This document shows, piece by piece, positions 25,208-38,331 of a DNA stretch of 64,000 nucleotides. The notes under the pieces were generated by a model. It saw nothing but the letters and a program-made list of their open reading frames with translations, made no database searches and was not told where the DNA came from. Origin of the DNA: Serpula lacrymans var. lacrymans S7.9. Lineage: Eukaryota; Basidiomycota; Agaricomycetes; Boletales; Serpulaceae. The translations under genes and the position numbers were made by a program. Numbering within the stretch: the first letter of the stretch is position 1; each line of letters starts with the position of its first letter. The stretch spans positions 2,512,308-2,576,307 of the forward strand of contig NW_006763291.1 in NCBI RefSeq assembly GCF_000218685.1, written 5' to 3'.

Positions 25208-28200
25208 ATGACCGGCAAGGGCCAACACTGCTCCTTCGTCCTCCTCGCCGAATTTGACATTGATAGCGGCGCCCAACTCACATATCAGTTTCCGCAACCC
25301 CTTGGGACAGATGAAGGGTATGACCCAGCTCACTATATCTCATTCAGCTTTTGTTTAACAAGTTTTATTCCCCAGGCTACTCGCAAACTTGATGCTTCCT
25401 GATGGAGCAGAAAGACATCTAGAAGATTGGACAATCTTCTTCCTAAACCAGACACCATTCAACACCATAGCCCCCGTGCTTGCCCTCGAAACACCAGAAC
25501 CGAACGGAGACAAACAGAGTCGTGACGGAAGCCAGCCCGAGCTTCTGTATGTCTTGAATTTAGTGAGAACAAAACACGATAAGTCAGTAAGAAGGTACGC
25601 GTCCACTTTTAGCTGTCTCACCTCAGCCATGCACTAGCGTATGCAACTAACCATTTCTACTACAGAGGTGCTGTTGTTAAGGCTATGGCCATCTGTACTC
25701 GACATCCATTTATCCAGATATTCAAGGTAAGCTATCCCGATTCTACTAATTGACCTTGAAAATAGCTATCTGAGACCCGGATACCCCGTCTCTAGCCAGT
25801 TCTTCTTCTTGCACTCGATGACTACTTTTCACATCCGTCTCAAGATTGCCTCGCACGTCTTTTTGATGCCATAAATTTCATGGATATAATGGCTGCGCCT
25901 ACCTTGACTCGCGCAGAGAAACTCGTGATGCGAGCCACAGAACGGAAGGACATATTCGCAGAGAAGCTTGCACAATATAGGCCGACTATGGATGCTGCCG
26001 CAAATTGGTCCAATGGTAGTCGCCCGAAGCAACAACATAAAACAGATTCTTCTCCTAGTTCGCATTCGAGCTTCGAGGAAGGAACCATCCCGCGAAATCG
26101 AGAACCCATCGCTAGCAGCCGGGCACGCTCAGGAACTCACAGCAGCTCAAAAAGTATTCCACACAGAAGTGTAACGCCACCTTCTGATACCTCTTTCTCA
26201 CTCGGAGGAAGCGCAGTGTGGGTTGGAGATGAGAGTGTACTGGATAGTCAAGTTGGGGTCGCTATTGGGGGTGATCCTGGTAGTATCATTTCAGGAGGGA
26301 GTAGTACCTTGGCCAGTCGCGGGCGAAAGTCAACTGACGCCTCATCATCCTCATCCCATGCACCACCAGGGAGAGAGAACAACACACACGTTGGGACTAT
26401 TCCAACCGCTTATGACTCCCATCTTCGTTCTGGCATTTCCAAAGATACCCATTTTTATCAGACTACTATTGTCTACAAAGGACATCAGTTACCCATTAAA
26501 ATCCCTTTGTCCACTTTCCCAGAGGAAGTGGGAGATGTAAGTTACATCCTCAAACCAATGACTACGCATGGCGTGTTACTGACCCAGGACTCTATCACAG
26601 TATTCACTAATCCAGTTAATTCAAACATTTTCCTCCCCCATCGTGAGCGTCTCTGGACCGCTGCACCCACACCTTCATACCAACGGCAGCCTCACTCACC
26701 CTATCATTATCTTGTTCAATGCCCTCGTGACCGGTAAACGTGTGCTCTTTTTGGGCCATAATATACCTGCAGGGCAGGTGGCTAGTTATGTCTTGTCTGC
26801 GTGTGCCCTTGGCTCAGGGTGTGGAGCTATACTGAGGGGATTTATTGAGCGCGCGTTTCCGTATGCTGGCTTGGCAGGAGGGGAGGAGTGGGAATCAACG
26901 TTAGTGCCCAGCTTCATCTGATTCGATATATACTGATATCTGTGTCTGGTGACGATGATTGAACCTTTTATTCATATAACAGCCCAGCCTACATAGCAGG
27001 TGTAACAAACCCAATATTTGAGTCGTCAGGTTCTTGGGACCTTCTTATGGATATTGGAACTGGCCGAGTAGTTGTCTCAAAAGATATCCTTACATCGTTC
27101 CCACCTACCACTACACCCCCAGCTATTATTCCTCTGGTGACGCGGTCAGGCACAATTAAAGCTGAATCTTCAGTGGGAAGCGAAGACGATATCGCTCGAA
27201 TAGCTACTAGGGATGGCAAAGAAGCCCAAAAGGCCGACTACTCCGCGAAAGGTGACAGCCTGGACAATATATTTATCGAGGACGTTAGTAGCGACCCTTA
27301 TTCATTTAAAGATGTCAAAATGGGCAGTTGGCTAAATGTGTTTTGTCTTATCTACAGGTTATTTCTGCCATTACTTATCACTTTGGAGAGAAGCTGGTCC
27401 GAATGCGGTTTACAGAGTATATAGCGCGTTTCGTGCGTCTCGCTGCGCGCTACGAGGAGATCGCACTTGGATCAACCCAAGTCAGTTATACCTGTACCCC
27501 TTTTAAGGATGGACACCTTGGTAGCGGAATTTTTTTCCCTGATGAGGCGTCTGGTAACAAGGAGCTTGTTTCCAATGCCGCTCGTATAGAGGGCTGGCGC
27601 AGAACTCAATCTTACCAGTATTGTGTTGCGGTAAGCGCGTCTGTTTTTGATTGGTGACACTACATTCAATACATTAATACGTTACAGGATTTCAGGAAAT
27701 CACAATCTACAAATGCTATTCAAGGATTCGACCTTCTACATCAGATGTTTCGACTTCGTCAGGCTAAAAGTATCGCAGACGCTGAGGTAGAACTAATTGT
27801 GCGCACGATATCTGAAAACATGCGGTCATATGACCAGGTCGTCGAGGTCAGGAGTCCACCTGCCTTATCTACTCCCGCGATAGTAATGATTAGTTTTATT
27901 TGTAGCTTCTGGCTTATGCTCCACCTCACACGGGTGGTCTGCAGCCGCTGAGCTTTTGTCTTTTCCATCAGCAAGAGTCAATACGAGATACGACTGTTGA
28001 CATATTAGACATGTTACGCCGATACCCTGTAAGTTTCGGATGGTTCTCATTCACCCAAGTCTGACACGGACATGACCCCTCCCTTTTTTTGTCATAGGTC
28101 GGAGTTATATTTTTGCAAGCACTCAACCATTTCCAGAGGTACGCTTACGTGCGGCAAGCTCATGCACGAGAGGCTCGAATAATGAAAGAAAATACACTTT

Positions 28201-28271
28201 TACCTCCTCCGCCAACATTTACATCACGAACGCCTTCAAACCGCAGCGAAAGTAGCCTCGGAGGTGGATAG
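25208..28271 (+). CDS. AFI1: Afi1-like polarity protein (Arf3-interacting N-terminal domain, DENN/SPA-like region)
   Basis: Family members bind the Arf3/Arf6 GTPase in polarised growth and have a DENN-like architecture. The ATG at 25208 gives MTGKGQHCSFVLLAEFDIDSG, then AQLTYQFPQPLG, the Afi1 N-terminal signature. After an intron come LANLMLPDGAERHLEDWTIFFLNQTP and the spliced [29 protein letters not shown]. A Ser-rich linker spans about 25990-26440. The SPA-type core follows: HPHLHTNGSLTHPIIILFNALVTGKRVLFLGHNIPAGQV, then the block after intron about 26902-26981 (PAYIAGVTNPIFE..WDLLMDI). The C-terminus has HQMFRLRQAKSIADAEVELIVRTI and ends SNRSESSLGGG, TAG 28269-28271. Confidence 0.88.
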
Positions 28272-28319
28272 AATATTATTAACAAGAGTACAAGCTACAG
28301 ATTATTTGTTTTTATACTT

Positions 28320-30210
28320 TTATACAATACTACATTCTTGTTGAAGGACCCTCTGGAACCACGACCATGGTTTGAGAAGCTGGCTGAGTGACGAGGAATC
28401 TTGATCCGGAGAGGTGAAACGTAAAATTGCACAGACCATGCTAACCATTAGGAAGATAACAGCGATGACAACCCCGGCGTTGAAGAAATGAGACATAAGA
28501 AAGATAACGTGAACGGCGAGAAAGCCAAGGCTCCACATGTAGAGGGCATTGGGTAGGCTAAAAATGACTGCGGAAGGAAGGAAGCCATACGTCTTCGACT
28601 TTGCATCTCGGAGATAAATTGCCTGAATGGTGATGCATGAGCTGATTGCGCAGCACTGTGAGCTTCGATATTAAACCTACAGCTGTAGACGCGCTAGCCT
28701 CCGCGAGGCCTTGGTGTCGTAAAAGAAGTACAGATCCCGATGTGATACTGGCACAACATGCCACTATTGATAAGAGTGCCAGCGTCATGGATGCTCCTGG
28801 TACCATGCAAAGTAGGATATCGGCGCTAGAAGATGAGTGTTTAGAGAAATGAGATATTAATTGCAAAACACCGTCAAACTCACATGAGTGCCAAGGAAAC
28901 CTGCGTGGAACAAAATATCTGCTTTAGTCCACACTTCCCAAATCCTAAAAGGAGTAGCGTACCCGTGACAATGTTGAGCTCCAACCACTCAAACATGCAG
29001 ATATGACGAGGCACCACTGGTCTACATACACTTGGTTATCGACGAAAAGCTTATTGAGTTTTTCTATATGAAAACTGGGCATGTTCCACAGCATCCAATC
29101 GCAAGCAGTGGTCAGCCAGTGATGGTCAGGGGTGTCTGATGGTAGCATGGCTTGTTCTCTATCTAGTTGTGCAACATCCTGACCATAATAGCTGGTAAAT
29201 CGATGATGACCTAAATGAAAAGTGAGTAATCCGGACATAAAGTGCATATTGTTATACTCACAGATAGCGTTCCATAGGCGTGCTAAAAACAGTTATCAGC
29301 GGCAATACTAAATAAATAGCGTTCCTTGAAGCACTTACCCACGAAACAGATAGTGTATCCGTTCAGATTGTGACCTATCAAACGAAAGCGTTGACAAATG
29401 AGCTAAGTCGGAAAGAGGCAATCAAACACGGGTCATACCTTGCCTGCTGTTTAATAGCACTAAAAGTTGTGCGCATTGATCTGTGGTATATGGAAAAGTC
29501 GAGGAATCGGACGACATGCGGTCTTTGAATGGATTGTTTCAGTTGAATGAAAACCAACTGGATAGCAGTCACCTTACCGGCTTGACCGTGTGAAAAAACA
29601 TCAATGATACTATCAACGATTTCTTTTGGTAGACGAGATTCCAAGTGCATGGGGAAGAATTCAACATGTGTCCAATATAGTTTCTCCAGTGCTAGATCTG
29701 AAGAGAAGTAAGCAAAAAATTTAGTTCAGATAATTTGTAAAAACAAACTCAGGTGCGAAGCTGAGACTACTGGATCCATATCCAGTGACTCGGTGTCCAT
29801 CTTGTCAATCCAAAATTCTGTGCGAGATGCATGGTCCACGAAATAATAGCTGCATGAGTTCTCTTGGGTATCTTCTAGTTGAAGGAAAAGCTCCGCAGAG
29901 TCTGGCAGCTCTATGTTTCTTTGCCACAGAGTGTCCTCTATCCATTTCACGCAGAATGATACAGCCGTAGCTACATGCGGGTCGTCCATGTTTTCTTCGG
30001 TCACGACGCGGAGTTTCAAGCCATCACAATAATAATATCGCTGTCCTTCGGGGTGAATAAACGATGACCAAGTGGGGGGTAATGAGGCAGTCCTAGAATG
30101 CAGTTTCAATAAGCCACCTAGAAAAGACTTTGGCAAAGGATCAATAGTTACTTGGTTGAGAGGCCCGGGGTTACAGTGGTATGACTAGGTTCCACACTGT
30201 GAAGCAACAT
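28320..30210 (-). CDS. WW-domain protein with C-terminal membrane segments (agaricomycete family)
   Basis: A mushroom protein type I recognise by architecture; molecular role unknown. The ATG at 30210 opens MLLHSVEPSHTTVTPGLST. Splicing at about 30154/30092 continues TASLPPTWSSFIHPEGQRYYY, a WW-like module with the first Trp (PTW) and the YYY strand but an altered second Trp region. Next come a charged helical region (TAVSFCVKWIEDTLWQRN), MHLESRLPKEIVDSIIDVF, and an aromatic segment (TSYYGQDVAQLDREQAMLPSD, DHHWLTTACDWMLW). The C-terminal half has several hydrophobic segments (MTLALLSIVACCASITSGSVLLL, SLGFLAVHVIFLMSHFFNAGVVIAVIFLMVSMV). It is convergent with the Afi1-like gene, only 48 bp apart. 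At least seven introns, not all fixed. Confidence 0.75.
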
Positions 30211-30990
30211 GTTTTTCAGCATAGGAAAAAGGTTATATCAATCATCGAACGCACGTTTCCGTTTTCGCATACCTCCCAGTGCACAAAGAAGTAGTCGGAT
30301 TAAGCTTCAAGTAACACGTGTTTGTGTCTGGACAAGTAAGGACTCTGGGGGATGTACTGATAGAAATATCCGAGTCAGATTTTGTCTGGAGGTCCTGCGA
30401 CATTGTAAGTTAGAAAGCGTCGATGCCAGTGGAAGACTTGCGTACTTATATTATATATACCGCCATAGTCCCATTATGCACGGCTGTTGTACGCACATGG
30501 TCGTAGAATTGAAAGACCGATTTCGATCGGCAGTGCAGTGATTCAGTGGAACACTGAAACACAGCCTATATTAGCTATAGCCGCCGCGGCAGGTTCTTAA
30601 TACACACCGTGTCGGAACGATGTGGAGAACAACACAGCGCCTTCTGGAATACGATTCACCGCCTTTTTACGGTGATTCGATATAGTATCCTATAAGCAGA
30701 CCGTTCACAACTGTTCCGGCCCTACGAGACGTTACATACTCGGTGCTCACAGGTTTGACGTGTAAAGAAATGCGGGACGAGACAACCACCTCTTAATTCT
30801 TCAATCCGAGATGGGTTTGAAAGGTGCATAATTCATCGGAAAAGATCCACCTTGAGAGATATACTATGAGTACTTGCAATGTACCTTTTTGAACTGTCAC
30901 TAGCAAATAGTTAAATGGCCGCATTCGACAACCTGTCGGGTAGGGAAATAACATTCCTTATTAGACCTTTCAAGAATCTCATTCAAAACA
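30211..30990. other. Gene-free interval
   Basis: About 780 bp upstream of the WW-domain gene. It should hold that gene's promoter. The frame at 30209-30541 lacks recognisable features and I do not call it. Confidence 0.4.
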
Positions 30991-32750
30991 AACTACATGC
31001 TGTCATATCCCTATCGCTCAAGCGCCTCAGGAAGCAACACTTGAGAAATCTCTTCCCAATGAAAGGCGCCAGAAAATTTGATCGAGGAGCGTCAAGTGGA
31101 GGAGCACCAGATGCATACAGCAGCGCTACTCTCTGCTTATCTTTACCATCCTATAAGATGCCTGCCAACCAACGCTTACCATCACTATCACCTACTCTCC
31201 TAGGATGACGCCATCTATAGAGCCAGAGGCTACCCCTTCCAGGTACTTTGGCTCAAATTGCAGCTTCTCCACAGTGGACTCACTGCTAGTATAGGTCCGA
31301 AATGGATCTTGCTGTAGAACCAAACAGTGACATTCACAGTGACGACCAAGCATCCAACGATTCCGGCACAGACACCGACTATAGTAATGGACGTAGTTCT
31401 CGCTCGTGAGCTATTTACGATGCTTACTGTTTTTTGCAATCTAAGTACTCGGAAAACCTGCTAGGGCTCAGGGGTTTGTATATTCCCCCCATCTTTTTTA
31501 TAGAGCATTGCCTCTGAATTTCGCCCGAAAATAGCCATGAATTTCGCCGTCGTGGACCACCAACGTCTCAAAAGAGTACAGCTCCTGACTTGGAAGTCGA
31601 AGGCAAAGACAAGGCAAAGGACAAAAATATGTGCGTTGAATCAAGTACCATCAAGGTCGGTGTACAGTCTGATCACTCGCATTCTTGGCAGCCGTTCCAC
31701 ACAGACCCAAACAAACAAGAACGCCGGGTACGTTTTTATTTGTCGAATATAGGCTTCCAGCGCTCACTGGGCCATATCAGAAAAACTGATACGACTGATA
31801 AGAAACAGAATAGATATCCTCTACACGATCCTCCAAGCAAAAAATGACGTCGACGATGTTACTCTGGGGATGTCTTCCAACCAAAGGTGTATTCATAGCA
31901 AGCTAAAGGTTGTTGTAGTTGAGTGTTTATCAAGAGTAGCATCAGATTTTGTTTGTCAACCGTGACCGCCAGTTTGGTATGAATATTAACTACTAGCAGC
32001 TTGTGTACAATACATGCATCCTATGTCCTTGCTCCCGGCCTTTGTTTTCTTATACCTAGTCCGTAAATCAAAGATCAGTGAGTTTGTCTGAGGGGGAAAT
32101 GGACTTGATGCATAACAGTCGCTGAGAATAAAAGTAGAATGATATATTTCCTATACTGTCGTTAACCGTCAGCTCAGATGGGGGCGGGGGGGGGCTATTC
32201 GGACGTCACAGAGGTCACACAAGCCGAGTTAGAGCTCCGCTCGGCACTATCACTGTTTGAACATGATTTTGAGTGTGGCGCACCTGAACTTTTTGAGACT
32301 GAGATTGCAGTACCTTACCCATCCGAACTGACGGTTAACGACAGTAGTTAAATACAAAGTGCAGATGGGCATAGGTACAGGTTTTTTCGATAATCAGCTG
32401 TCCTCAATTGATGTGTGAGATCAACATGCCGTTGGGGGAGTTTATCGACGTTTATCATTGGCAATGTCCTTCCATTTCCATAGCGCTCACAATCACTTGC
32501 AGTAACTTCCCCACCCTACCTGAGCAGTACGCGTCTGATGTCATGCATCGTTTAGCAGTTCTAGTAACATTGTGTTCTTTGTGATATGCACTACCATGCG
32601 ATAAAGCATTGATATGGCTACTGTAAAGTTCATGGGAACGCGACTGGCGATGCTGGAAAGAATAACCAATGCAAAGACAAAGAAAACCATACTGGATAGT
32701 GGATAGGGGTTACATGTGTGCATTGACGCTCAGCGTCGTCCACCGATGCG
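30990..32750 (+). repeat. Diverged tandem duplication, copy 1 (relic gene pair)
   Basis: This segment resembles 32,860-34,180 in the same order at several points. Shared blocks include CGCTCAAGCGCCT (30,999 and 32,870) and a downstream ATG exon with xxPEGAASRY-like coding (31,205 here, 33,024 in copy 2). They also include an acidic SDDQ-S-SG-D stretch (about 31,325-31,400), a CGTCGTGGACC block (31,545), TTGTTTTCTTATAC (32,042) and AAACCATACTGGATAGTGGATAGGGGTTACA (32,684). No uninterrupted gene can be assembled, so it looks like a decayed duplicate. Confidence 0.55.
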
Positions 32751-32859
32751 GATCCAGTATGCGTCTATGAGTGATTGACTGGAGTAGTAGCCTGGTATAA
32801 GCTCAGGGTTCTTCCTTCCAGAATAAGGACATACTTATCATGAAGCGCCTGATAATCAT

Positions 32860-34180
32860 TGCTCAAGCGCTCAAGCGCCTAAGAAGCATGTCCAAGTTGG
32901 GAACAGATCAACTACAGGCGCCAGGAGGCTTTAATTCGGAACGCGCCAGTTTCTCCTTATCACATCTTATAAGATGCTTTCCCTGCAGCGCCAAAGCAAA
33001 CCAACACCTACTCTCATTGTATGATGTCTTCCCAAAAACCAGAAGGAGCTGCCTCTAGGTACTCTGCCCCCAATTTCAGCTAAACCGTGATCAGCTCACT
33101 TTAGTTCAGGTCCATTACGGACGTTTCTAAAGAACAAAAATTGAAACGTAGTGGCAGTGGCAGTGGCAGTGACGACCAAACATCCGGTTCCGACTTAGAA
33201 TCAGACTCGTTTGGCTCCTGTAGCGATCGAGCACAAACCAGCCGGTGAGGAAATTTTTGATGTGGGCTTGCCTCAGAAATTCAAGCCCGATAATAGCAAC
33301 GCCTATCGTCGTCGTGGTCCAAACAATAGAACAAAGGCAGCTGCACCAAAGCCACCTGCACCAAAGCCACCCAACAAAGGGAAGCAAGAGAGGTGCGTTA
33401 GCTCAACTTTCGTTCAGAATTCATATTATATGAAGCTCGATGCAGCTCTGCCCCACAGCCACAGACCCCAGCAGTCCAACCAGGCACCCCGTGCGTCCTT
33501 ATTTATGACATTTAAACTTTCAGCACTCACTGGCTGCATCGAAAAAAGTAGTAAGAAACGGAGGACATACTCTACATTCAATCCTAAAACTTGAGTCATC
33601 ATGATATTTTTTGGGAATTTGTGTACGACCAAAGATCGATTCGATGCAGTGTACTTATAATTGTTGTACTCGAGTTTTTATTTAAGAGGAGAGTTGAGGC
33701 TATATCTTGAATTTTGTTTGCTGAGATCTGAGATTCCATTTTCGTGCGAAGATTATGCATTCAGCGCCAAAACTTTTTGGGCGCTCTTCAAGTTGCAGTA
33801 CAATGGATGGATCCTAGGCCTTTGTTTTGATTCTTTCATACAATTCATCGTGTCAATCAAGTATCAGCGAGCCTACTTGAGAAAATATTTGAATCGTTTC
33901 CATGGCAAAAGGTGCCTTAGTAAGTTAGCACAACAGCCGCAGCAAACCAAAAGTGTGTTTAGTAGTCCTTAGAAGGAATCCCCACAAATACATTTACCAT
34001 AGTTACACTCAAGGCATAGACATGGATAAGTATGGCACCTTTTTGATAGACAATTTTCCTCCTATTGATACGGGTTTATCACTGGCAATGTCGTTCCATT
34101 TTCATAGCCCAACACTCCGCCGAAAATGCAAGGACGAAGGAAACCATACTGGACAAGGAATAGGGGTTACACGTGTGCGT
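32860..34180 (+). repeat. Diverged tandem duplication, copy 2 (relic gene pair)
   Basis: Partner of 30,990-32,750. The better coding stretches are here: an ATG at 33,024 (MSSQKPEGAASRYSAPNFS, then a stop unless spliced), a Ser/Gly/Asp-rich piece near 33,145-33,230 (SGSGSGSDDQTSGSDLESDS), and FDVGLPQKFKPDNSNAYRRRG with a Lys/Pro tail (33,258-33,395). These could be exons of a small disordered nuclear-type protein. The matching end block is AAACCATACTGGACAAGGAATAGGGGTTACAC at 34,140. Confidence 0.55.
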
Positions 34181-37028
34181 CAATCAGTGTGCAGGCATTG
34201 TACGTACCTCTGGCATAGGAAAGGCTCCATATTACAGCAGATACCTCTGGCCTGAGTCCGTGTCTCGGATATGATAAACAGCATACTCAGGCTGAGATTT
34301 GTATTACACCTGTGAGGTGAGGTCACACTGCTGTGAAAACACGCACCTTGTCCCAAAGGAATGATTGCGCACCAACAATTAATCCAGGATAATGCCAAAC
34401 GTGCTACAATAGGTAAGGAACATTGAGCTAGATAATGTCCGTCGTAGCTACCCCCATTGCCGATACTTTGAATAGCCAAAACTCCCACATTGGCAGTATT
34501 GTAGCCTACTATTGTCACCATAAGATGTGAGATGCCAAAGTTTTGAATGGGTTCCTTGTGAACATGAACATACCAATAAGTTGCAATTCTGAGATTCAAT
34601 GCTGAATTTCCCCCTCGCGAGGACCAGTCCGGTAACCTGGACTAGTTGGCATGAGCGAAGCCATATAAAGCTCATTGCAGTGTCCATACACGCTCATAAG
34701 GTGTGCACCAATAGGGGAAAAAATACTGTTGTAATCGCGGAATGCTTCTATGATTGTGAACACTTTGGCCACAGCACAGCCGGGCATCCCTGACGCCCAT
34801 GGAAATCGAGGAACTCGCGATGGACTAATGGCAAAATGTCGTCGGAAAAACTTCAAAATAGCTCAGCTACAAGGTGAAAAGAATATGGAAAACTGACATG
34901 ATTCGACTGAATAGAATTATCACGCATTAGAGACAATTAAAGGAGGTCATGACAATTACCTTGTATTTCAGTTGCAATTTTACATACAAACACTGCCGCA
35001 TTGCATCATATTCAGCGGTCGTCAAAGAATCTGTTGTCAAAAGTCAGAATTACAATGTAATTTTATTTCACCTCCATTCCTACTCTCATCCCAGGGAGTT
35101 TCACGGTAATAAGGCTTTTGTGTCATAGCCTGCAAGTGAGAACCTGATTTCGAAAGAAAAGTGGGTAACTCAGGCTACAGACGCTGGTGCGTTGGTGAGA
35201 CAGTGATGCCGATGCCTTTGCCCTTGTAAGACAGCCCCAGCATCGAAATCCATAAAGCAAAAAATCACAAGTGTTGGTGTTGACTGATTAATAACCACAG
35301 GTGTTCTTGCCCCCCGAGCGATGTCTGATCAGCTCGCTCAGCCGCTGAGCGCCTTCAAATGTTGTAGCAGCTTTTCTGGAAAAGATCCGCACCGCTTTCT
35401 AAAAATAGTTGCAGACACTACACCACGCTGGTATTAGTTTAATCATGATGAGTCCTTTCCCATAATAAAGTTCAGGCCTCAGACTATTCCATCCGAAGTG
35501 TATAGGTTCGTGGTACAATAGAACGAAACCGATAAAAATGTGCACTGCCCTCAGTTTTGTAGATCTTTCTAACCTGCGAATGCCGTGGTCATATCGCCGG
35601 AACCTAGTCCACGGTGTTCAAAATCAACAGCATACGTACTGAGGTACGTCGGTTGAGAGGCCTTGTGGGATCATACATTTTGGTGTAGCTATCATAAAAC
35701 GCCGATTGGTAGGCAGAAAAGTTGGCCCGAGCTATGCTGCAGTGTCAGACCTGGATGGCCATGTACTTGATATACAACAAGTAGTCTTGGGGATACTGAG
35801 AGCTGTGGTTATCATTCATATAGAACAACAACTCTGTGAGACATCCAAAGATTCTAAACCATCATCACCTGATGGGCTACCAGCAATGAGTGCGGCTGCA
35901 ATCGGAACAGTGGCCCACATGCATGGGAAAAATCGATGCATTTGTGAGTAGACTCAAGCGACCTGATTGCTGTGTGGATCATGTCCTCTGCCACACTGAT
36001 TATATTTGGATGGATTGGATTGTTGGACACGCGGCGAAGGTTTTCTAGAAGCAATATCGTCTGTGAATGAGGATAGATTGAAATATGTTCTCTTGATGGA
36101 TCGAAAGCTCCCCGATTTCGGAGGGCCTAGTAGAAAAGTCTATAGAACAACTCACTTCTTGATGTGTATGTTTATAGGTGAAGCTGAACAAAAACCGCTC
36201 AAAACACTGTGCAACCTGCGACGTTTTGACGAACACTTGAAAATGATTTTTGCTAGTTGCTAGAGAGTTGAAACCTTGAGACCTTGTGCAATCCAAGTTG
36301 GGAAAAGTACGGCTTGATATCTTGCTGTGTGTATACACAGTGCAAAATGAGTATTTTCGTGGTCTCGTTAAGTCATCATCCAATTAATTTTGGATCACTG
36401 ATGACATGGGAAATGAATCTTTGGGGTTTGATAAGCTTGTTGATCGACAGAAACTTCTGAGATATCTATCACACCTGGAGGGGTAATTAAACCAGATGAA
36501 TGGTCACACTTGTAGTAGAAAAGTTTAAACTTACATTTTTTGTACAACACTAGCCCAACTTTGTGGCAAATCAATAATAGTATATCTATCCTAGTTGCAA
36601 GTGAAGTGCACGCACGACGCGCGTCAGTATCTGATTATGCCGGTCGGATACCATCATGTAGAGAGGGCTATGTGAAACATGGATGGCTCATGCCTAAAGA
36701 CTGCCTTTGGATGTCGCATTGGTGGGACCATTGCCGGCTGTGCCCTGTCAAACCTGCCAACTTGAATTGTGTCTTAAGATTTCAACTAGTGACCGGACTC
36801 GGCCCGTGACAGGTGACCGATATTACCGGAGTTACAGTACTCGCGGTCGGTGCAGCCAGTGATTGCCACGTCGACGGCTTGACACCATGAGTAGGTCAAG
36901 CTTACTAGCCACTCTTGTAAAAAGAAAAAAAAAGGCTGTTAATAATCAGAAGTATACATTCTTGCCGATGACGCCCCGTCAGCTAGCTTTCCAGAAATAA
37001 ATGTATAACACATAATGGGGACCAGTTT
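34181..37028. other. Gene-poor interval with decayed sequence
   Basis: About 2.8 kb. Minus-strand open pieces at 34,180-34,860 and 35,854-36,383 contain moderately hydrophobic segments but cannot be joined into a known family. A membrane-transporter remnant is possible, but the evidence is too thin to name it. No RNA gene or clear repeat was found. Confidence 0.35.
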
Positions 37029-37909
37029 TTATCTAGCACGACTTTTCGGCACCCAAGGCTGGGGCTCGTCCGAGGTTGCATGATGTCTTGGTCTTGACAC
37101 GCCTTCCGTACCTTTCATATGCTCCTTGGCGTTTCCGGGGGCACGGGGAGGATTTACACGGGTTGGCTCCTGTGAAACTGGGTCTAAGCGTCCCAGTCCT
37201 TCCGGAATTTCGGTGCGGCTCCTTGAATCTTCAAGGTGAGGTAGGGTAGGGGGATCCTCTGGACCTATGGCAGTCCTTGCGCGCTCATCCCGATCCTTAG
37301 CTTCTAGTATAGCAGCATTCAGGACTACACGTTGCTGGCGTGCTAAGTCAAAGTGGAGTTCCTCGAGTCCAGAAGCGTCAAGACAAGTGCATTCGTCATC
37401 GAAACCTAATCTTACCTCTATGGTTGGAGGGTTAGGGCGAGTGTGCGTTAACCACGTTGACCACTGCACTGTGACGCAATTCTACATTAGATGTGAAAGG
37501 GTTTTCAGGACTGATGTCATGCCCATATACCTGGTAGTCGCCTCCCTCCACCTATGTAATGCCACATATCGTCCGGATTTCTGTATTTTACCGAACGTTT
37601 TGTCCTCAGTGGATCTGTTATCATTGTAATCAACCAACCGCTGCTCGGCACAGGTCTACAATGAAAGAATACCATCTGTCGAGCTAGGGCGCTCGTAAAA
37701 TTTATTTCCTGAAGTGACATGTGCTTGATTTGCGGGGGACAGAAATAAAGAAGCGCAAATGGCGCTAACCTTCCAAGTCTTTCCCTACAAAACGAGCCTA
37801 TGCCATTGACAGAGCATGCATTGGTTAGAACTCAACACCGGTAGTGATTCGGGTTTGGGGGGCTTACCCCAGTTCCTATACGCTGCCAGAGACGCGCGAA
37901 CAGCGACAT
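37029..37909 (-). CDS. NDUFAF2: Complex I assembly factor NDUFAF2 / NDUFA12-like
   Basis: Mitochondrial protein of the B17.2/B17.2-like family that assists NADH dehydrogenase assembly. The ATG at 37909 gives MSLFARLWQRIGTG. After splicing come ARFVGKDLEG and NKFYER-type sequence, then a frame with DPLRTKRSVKYRNPDDMWHYIGGGRRLP (about 37,530-37,615). After the intron at about 37,466-37,527 it reads VQWSTWLTHTRPNPPT, the most conserved block of the family. The remaining C-terminus is charged and variable, ending PWVPKSRAR with TAA at 37029-37031. Five short exons; the small ones (about 37,640-37,790) are approximate. Confidence 0.87.
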
Positions 37910-38331
37910 CGATAAGAGATCTAGTGAAAATACTTGGCCGGTGATGCAGAGCGGATACTGGTTTCGGCGCTATCTTTGCGCTTGAAATGCAATGTCAGCT
38001 TCAGGATTTGCGAAACAGCAGAGAGAACGGAGCAGTTACGCGGAGCATGTCTTCGCCCGCTGTCGTTAAAAAATGTGCACCGCGAGACCGAAAGCACGTG
38101 ACATAAACCTCACTGCGTTCCGAACGGAACGGATGAGAGTTAAAGCTACAGTGACTGTCGGAAAGGAAGACTAGTCAGTATACGCAGTGTGACAGTCGGA
38201 CATCAGTAAATAGTAATCTTAGGAAGGCTGGTCTTCAAATTTCTACATGAAAATACATCGACGCCATGGAGTTTGGAGCATGTGGTGATCACCTTTCTAG
38301 AATATGGAAGAAGTATCTCACAGGACAGCAA
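37910..38331. other. Intergenic region, RPN3 (3') to NDUFAF2 (5')
   Basis: About 420 bp between two minus-strand genes, expected to hold the RPN3 terminator and NDUFAF2 promoter. No feature was recognised. Confidence 0.4.

Noticed and set aside
30209..30541. A 110-residue frame upstream of the WW-domain gene.
   Set aside because: No domain, no splice partner and irregular composition; likely chance.
34596..34856. Possible MFS/Atg22-like transporter remnant on the minus strand.
   Set aside because: Only a few residues resemble the family and flanking exons cannot be joined; too weak to annotate.
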